The notes below the pieces were generated by a model. It was not told where the DNA came from. It worked only from the letters and a program-made list of their open reading frames with translations, and did not search any database. From JBNJGT01 sp046496745 (GTDB lineage: Archaea; Nanobdellota; Nanobdellia; Woesearchaeales; JACJVW01), in NCBI GenBank assembly GCA_046496745.1, contig JAWOGQ010000010.1, forward strand, positions 1 through 8,610: 8,610 nt of DNA. Direction: 5' to 3'. A program made the position numbers and the translations under genes. How positions within the stretch are numbered: position 1 is the stretch's first letter; the number at the start of each line of letters is the position of its first letter. This document shows positions 5,605-8,610 of this stretch, piece after piece.

Positions 5605-7536
5605 ATGAAGGATTTCAAGACCACAAAAGATATTGACGTATCAGAAAAAGTAATAGACCAGGTGGTGGGCCAGGAAAAGGCTGTCGAGACAATCAAGAAA
5701 GCAGCCCAGCAAAGGCGCCACGTATTTCTCATAGGCGAACCTGGGACAGGAAAATCCATGCTTGGCGTAGCCCTTTCTGAACTCCTTCCGAAAGAAGAAT
5801 TAAAAGACATTGTAGCCTTCCCCAACCAGAATGACGAGAACCAGCCCCTCATAAGGGTAATGCCCGCAGGAAAAGCAAGAGAGCTTGTCCAGCGCGCAAA
5901 GATGGAAACCGCCAACATGTTCAAAGGCCAAAACATTATCCTCCTCATACTTCTCATATTATTCCTGTTCATCGCTCCATGGTGGGCATTCTATCACTAC
6001 GGTGACCCCGGAAATGTGATCCAGCCTTTCCTTGGTTCGACAGAAGAACCCATAAACGGAAATCCGCTTCTTGGAGGACTGATGTTCTTCACATTCACAA
6101 TCGCAGGCCTGCTCTTCTTTGCAAGCTACATATTCATAATGAATCTGGGGAAACGCATGGCAGGAGCCCAAAAACCCCAGACACCCAAAGTCATAGTCGA
6201 TAACTATAACAAGAAAAAAGCCCCGTTCAATGACGCGACCGGAGCCCACGCAGGAGCACTCCTTGGGGATGTCCTTCACGACCCCTTCCAGTCCGGAGGC
6301 CTTGGAACCCCTGCACAGGAACGTGTAGTCGGAGGAATGATCCATAAATCCCATCTCGGAGTCCTTTTCATAGACGAGATAGCGACCCTCCATTCCCACA
6401 CCCAGCAGGAACTCCTTACTGCACTCCAGGAAGGCAAATACCCAATCACCGGACAATCTGAAAGGAGCGCTGGCGCAATGGTAAGGACCGAACCTGTACC
6501 CTGCAATTTCGTCCTTGTTGCAGCAGGCAACTATGAATCTATCCAGAATATGCATCCCGCACTAAGGTCCCGTATCAGGGGCTATGGTTACGAGATATAC
6601 ATGCAGGACTCCATGCCTGATACCCCTGAGCACCAGGAGAAGATATCTATCTTTGTTGCCCAGGAAGTCAAGAAAGACAAGAAGATACCACACTTCACAA
6701 AAGAAGCGGTTGAAGCCATAATCGAAGAAGCAAGACGGATGGCAAACCGCAAAGGTCACCTTACCCTCAGGTTCAGGGAACTTGGAGGTATCATCCGCGC
6801 AGCAGGCGATCTTGCAAAAGAAGAGAAAGCAAAGCTTGTCGAAAAAAAGCACGTTACCGATGCAAAGAAAGTCGCCCGTTCACTTGAGAAGCAGATTGCA
6901 GACACCTATATCGAACGAAAGAAAGAGTATGAGGTCATAGTCACCTCCGGCACCCAGATAGGCCGTGTGAATGGTCTTGCTGTGATGGGCGCCCAGCACT
7001 CAGCCTCAGGGATAATCCTTCCTATCGAAGCTGAAGTCACAAAAGGCGGCAAATCAGAAGAGATAATCGCAACAGGAAAACTGGGTGACATCGCAAAAGA
7101 AGCAGTCAAGAACGTATCTGCAATCGTCAAGAGATATTTCGGAGAGGATATAAAGAACTACGACATCCACGTCCAGTTCCTCCAGACCTATGAAGGCGTG
7201 GAAGGAGACAGCGCAAGCATTGCAGTTGCAGTTGCGATCATCTCCGCATTAAAAGACATCCCGATAAAGCAGGACTATGCCATAACAGGCTCACTTTCAG
7301 TCAGGGGAACAGTCCTTCCTGTAGGAGGAGTCTCAAGCAAGGTTGAAGCAGCGATAGAGACAGGCCTCAAGAAGGTCATTGTCCCAAAAAGCAACATGCA
7401 GGATATAGTCATAGCAAAAGAAAAGCTTGACAAGATCCAGATAATCCCGGTACAGCACATATCAGATGTACTCAAGGAAGTCTATGACTGGAAAGGCAAA
7501 AAACAGCTCTTGAACAAGCTGCTGAAAAATGACTAA
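5605..7536 (+). CDS. lonB: Archaeal LonB-type membrane-bound ATP-dependent protease
   Basis: A 643-residue protein, normal for archaeal LonB. It has an AAA+ module with Walker A GEPGTGKS (44-51) and Walker B VLFIDE (D257, E258), sensor N309 in VAAGN, and the arginine pair R321/R323. Between Walker A and B sits the family's membrane insertion with two hydrophobic segments (about 111-130 and 156-179), which tie the ring to the inner face of the membrane. The C-terminal Lon protease domain (about 445-635) carries the Ser-Lys dyad: S536 in GDSAS and K579 in GGVSSKVEAA. LonB degrades unfolded and regulatory proteins, using ATP. Archaeal Lon lacks the large N-terminal domain of bacterial LonA, as here. 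Two small ORFs and a membrane protein follow without gaps (the 39-codon ORF overlaps its stop by 8 nt), suggesting one transcript. Confidence 0.97.
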   Translation: MKDFKTTKDIDVSEKVIDQVVGQEKAVETIKKAAQQRRHVFLIGEPGTGKSMLGVALSELLPKEELKDIVAFPNQNDENQPLIRVMPAGKARELVQRAKMETANMFKGQNIILLILLILFLFIAPWWAFYHYGDPGNVIQPFLGSTEEPINGNPLLGGLMFFTFTIAGLLFFASYIFIMNLGKRMAGAQKPQTPKVIVDNYNKKKAPFNDATGAHAGALLGDVLHDPFQSGGLGTPAQERVVGGMIHKSHLGVLFIDEIATLHSHTQQELLTALQEGKYPITGQSERSAGAMVRTEPVPCNFVLVAAGNYESIQNMHPALRSRIRGYGYEIYMQDSMPDTPEHQEKISIFVAQEVKKDKKIPHFTKEAVEAIIEEARRMANRKGHLTLRFRELGGIIRAAGDLAKEEKAKLVEKKHVTDAKKVARSLEKQIADTYIERKKEYEVIVTSGTQIGRVNGLAVMGAQHSASGIILPIEAEVTKGGKSEEIIATGKLGDIAKEAVKNVSAIVKRYFGEDIKNYDIHVQFLQTYEGVEGDSASIAVAVAIISALKDIPIKQDYAITGSLSVRGTVLPVGGVSSKVEAAIETGLKKVIVPKSNMQDIVIAKEKLDKIQIIPVQHISDVLKEVYDWKGKKQLLNKLLKND

Positions 7537-7648
7537 CAGAGCAAGACTCCTGGCAAACATCAAACGCTACGCAGGTCAGGTCAGAGAACTCGAGGATGAC
7601 GATCCTGAATTCTGCAGGCTGCTGGAGGAATTAGAGGATGAACTCTGA
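7529..7648 (+). CDS. Small acidic 39-residue ORF coupled to lon
   Basis: The ATG at 7529 overlaps the lon stop (ATGACTAA) and the TGA at 7646-7648 lies 11 nt inside the next gene. The product is a short helical peptide: a basic start (TNRARLLANIKRYAGQ) and an acidic end (ELEDDDPEF, then LLEELEDEL). I recognise no family. The overlap on both sides fills the only gap between lon and the VTT-like gene, which is the usual look of a coupled gene. It also carries GGAGG (7624-7628), the ribosome binding site of the next gene. It has no ribosome binding site of its own, so it would depend on reinitiation after lon. It may instead be only the leader of the next gene. Confidence 0.5.
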   Translation: MTNRARLLANIKRYAGQVRELEDDDPEFCRLLEELEDEL

Positions 7649-8234
7649 CATGTTCATTTACGGCGCGACCAGGAAACGCCTCCAGCCCCTTTATATCATG
7701 TTCACATTCTTGCTGTTATTCTTTATTGCAGCAATAGGACTCTTCATATTCTGGGGAAGCAACCCCTTCAGCGGAACCATATTTGAGATAATATTTCTCC
7801 ATGTAAAGGCCCATGTATCAACCCTTTCCTATCTGGGAGTCTTCTATGTCACATTCTTCGGCGGATTCTTCTTCCTTTCCGTACCAATAGAAGTTTTTTT
7901 CGTAGGAGCCTTGAACAACCACAACCCCTTTCTTTTGATTCCGATAGCTCTTGCAGGCGCATCAATCTCATATACCATTGACTACCTGTTAGGTTACAAG
8001 CTTGCGACACTCTCAAGAAGACTCATACCCATAAAGAAATTCTACAAGATCAAATCTCTCGTGAACCGCCGCGGGCTGATAGCGATATTGTTCTTCAACA
8101 TCATTGGTGTTGGATCCCAGCAGATGACATTCGTGCTTGGAGTGTTCAGATACAACAGGACACGCCTTTTCATAGCAACCCTCATCGGCCAACTGATAAA
8201 GTTCATAGGCCTGAGCCTCCTTATCCTGATCTGA
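7638..8234 (+). CDS. VTT/DedA-like polytopic membrane protein
   Basis: A 198-residue protein with about five hydrophobic segments: 17-39, 62-82, 96-116, 147-168 and 176-198. The middle SVPIEVFFVGAL (81-92), the amphipathic GYKLATLSRRLIP, and the GVGSQQMTFVLGVFRYNRTRLF block (157-178) followed by a hydrophobic helix fit the VTT (SNARE-associated/DedA) fold. Such proteins are lipid scramblases or carriers, for example of undecaprenyl phosphate in bacteria. The strict DedA motifs are weak, so the substrate cannot be named. The start is supported by GGAGG 9 nt upstream, inside the small ORF. T-rich sequence at 8268-8272 may end the lon transcript. Confidence 0.65.
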   Translation: MNSDMFIYGATRKRLQPLYIMFTFLLLFFIAAIGLFIFWGSNPFSGTIFEIIFLHVKAHVSTLSYLGVFYVTFFGGFFFLSVPIEVFFVGALNNHNPFLLIPIALAGASISYTIDYLLGYKLATLSRRLIPIKKFYKIKSLVNRRGLIAILFFNIIGVGSQQMTFVLGVFRYNRTRLFIATLIGQLIKFIGLSLLILI

Positions 8235-8267
8235 CACCCTTCTCCTAAAAAAAGCCTCTCACCCGAG

Positions 8268-8279
8268 TTTTTCGAAAAA
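8268..8279 (+). terminator. T5 tract in a TTTTTCGAAAAA palindrome, possible terminator
   Basis: This 12-nt perfect palindrome begins 34 nt after the VTT-like stop codon. The T run could end the plus-strand transcript as an archaeal oligo-T terminator; the A-rich half could equally serve a promoter further downstream. Confidence 0.35.
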
Positions 8280-8299
8280 ATAAGCATCATCGAAGGCCA

Positions 8300-8367
8300 A
8301 TAAGCTATCCCTACATAAGATGATAGGGGGTTGTCCCTTACGGGGATGTCACCTCTTTTTAAAAAGA
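8300..8367 (+). other. Hairpin-rich stretch with terminal T5, possible small RNA
   Basis: The gap between the VTT-like and PRC-barrel genes (8235-8455) has no long ORF. Within it, CCCTA/TAGGG can form one stem with a 10-nt loop, and TCCC TTACG GGGA a second one just after. These are followed by TCTTTTTAAAAAGA (8354-8367), a 14-nt perfect palindrome whose T run could terminate a transcript. This is the only G-rich patch of the gap. I see no tRNA or box C/D motifs, and transcription cannot be shown from sequence. Confidence 0.25.
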
Positions 8368-8425
8368 AATCAGGCCGAAGTCGATGCTAAAGGAATTATT
8401 CGAAAAACTTCTCCTACCCACAAAG

Positions 8426-8433
8426 TTTAAAAA
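8426..8433 (+). promoter_or_regulatory. TATA box of the PRC-barrel gene
   Basis: TTTAAAAA, centred about 26.5 nt before the ATG at 8456, with no Shine-Dalgarno site between. It fits leaderless transcription. Confidence 0.6.
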
Positions 8434-8455
8434 TCAGGACACCTGATTAATACAG

Positions 8456-8610
8456 ATGACTGAACAGATTGCAAAAAATCCATACAATCTGGAGGAGGAA
8501 TTCTCCCTAAAGAAACTACTGGGCAAGCACGTCCTCTCCCACTCAGGAGAGATCCTTGGCAAAGTGACAGATATCTACATAAAGGATTACTCCATCATAG
8601 GGATTACCGT
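8456..8610 (+). CDS. PRC-barrel domain protein, 3' end beyond window
   Basis: Only the first 51 codons are present. After about 16 residues the chain reads FSLKKLLGKHVLSHSGEILG then KVTDIYI, the typical opening of a PRC-barrel: a helix-like lead, G-K-x-V-L, a turn with Gly-Glu-x-Leu-Gly, and V-x-D-I. In archaea, PRC-barrel proteins are small, abundant cytoplasmic proteins, some of them involved in cell division (CdpB type) and RNA processing. The start is supported by the TATA box 27 nt upstream. Which subgroup it belongs to cannot be told without the rest. Confidence 0.8.
   Translation, partial: MTEQIAKNPYNLEEEFSLKKLLGKHVLSHSGEILGKVTDIYIKDYSIIGIT

Noticed and set aside
5959..6555. Minus-strand ORF of 198 codons inside lon
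   Set aside because: It is a shadow of the well-supported lonB frame, with no motif and an odd composition.
8280..8370. Box C/D small RNA or tRNA in the last gap
   Set aside because: GATGATAG and GATGATG occur, but there is no proper RUGAUGA/CUGA pair at suitable spacing, and no cloverleaf can be drawn.
1..8610. CRISPR arrays, transposases, integrase sites
   Set aside because: No regularly spaced direct repeats, transposase motifs or terminal inverted repeats were found by eye on either strand.

Overview
The window reads as archaeal DNA. It carries a membrane-anchored LonB-type protease, a single-domain RAD55/KaiC-like ATPase, a V4R-domain protein and the start of a PRC-barrel protein. Five genes have a TATA-like element centred about 27 nt before the start codon, the spacing expected of archaeal leaderless mRNAs. 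No rRNA, tRNA, CRISPR array or transposase was seen. The lineage cannot be fixed from the sequence; a euryarchaeon or a DPANN archaeon would both fit.

Left part (1 to about 2310) is visibly A/T-rich and looks like an accessory region. A V4R-domain gene runs off the left edge on the minus strand. Next comes the wreck of a HEPN-domain toxin gene, recognisable only by joining pieces from all three reading frames, directly behind an intact nucleotidyltransferase (MNT) antitoxin gene with a winged-helix N terminus. Divergent from MNT is an intact-looking RelB/RelE-type toxin-antitoxin pair. The gap between the two modules holds a three-copy alternating TGGTATA repeat that may be an operator.

Middle part (2312-5582) has more balanced composition. 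A minus-strand group reads: small membrane-anchored protein with a probable OB-fold, then a 611-residue polytopic membrane protein with a disordered Pro/Asn/Gln/Tyr tail, then a RAD55-like ATPase. The last two genes are 4 nt apart and look translationally coupled. Diverging from this group, with start codons only a few bases apart, is a YkgJ-like CxxCxxCC metal-binding protein.

Right part (5605-8610) holds LonB, an overlapping 39-codon small ORF, and a VTT/DedA-like membrane protein in one tightly overlapping plus-strand unit. A 221-base gap with hairpins and A/T palindromes follows, then the beginning of a leaderless PRC-barrel gene that runs off the right edge. Nothing here is clearly a new defence system. 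The points most worth a second look are the orphaned MNT antitoxin with its dead toxin, the candidate operator, the disordered-tail membrane protein coupled to an ATPase, and the tiny gene overlapping lon.
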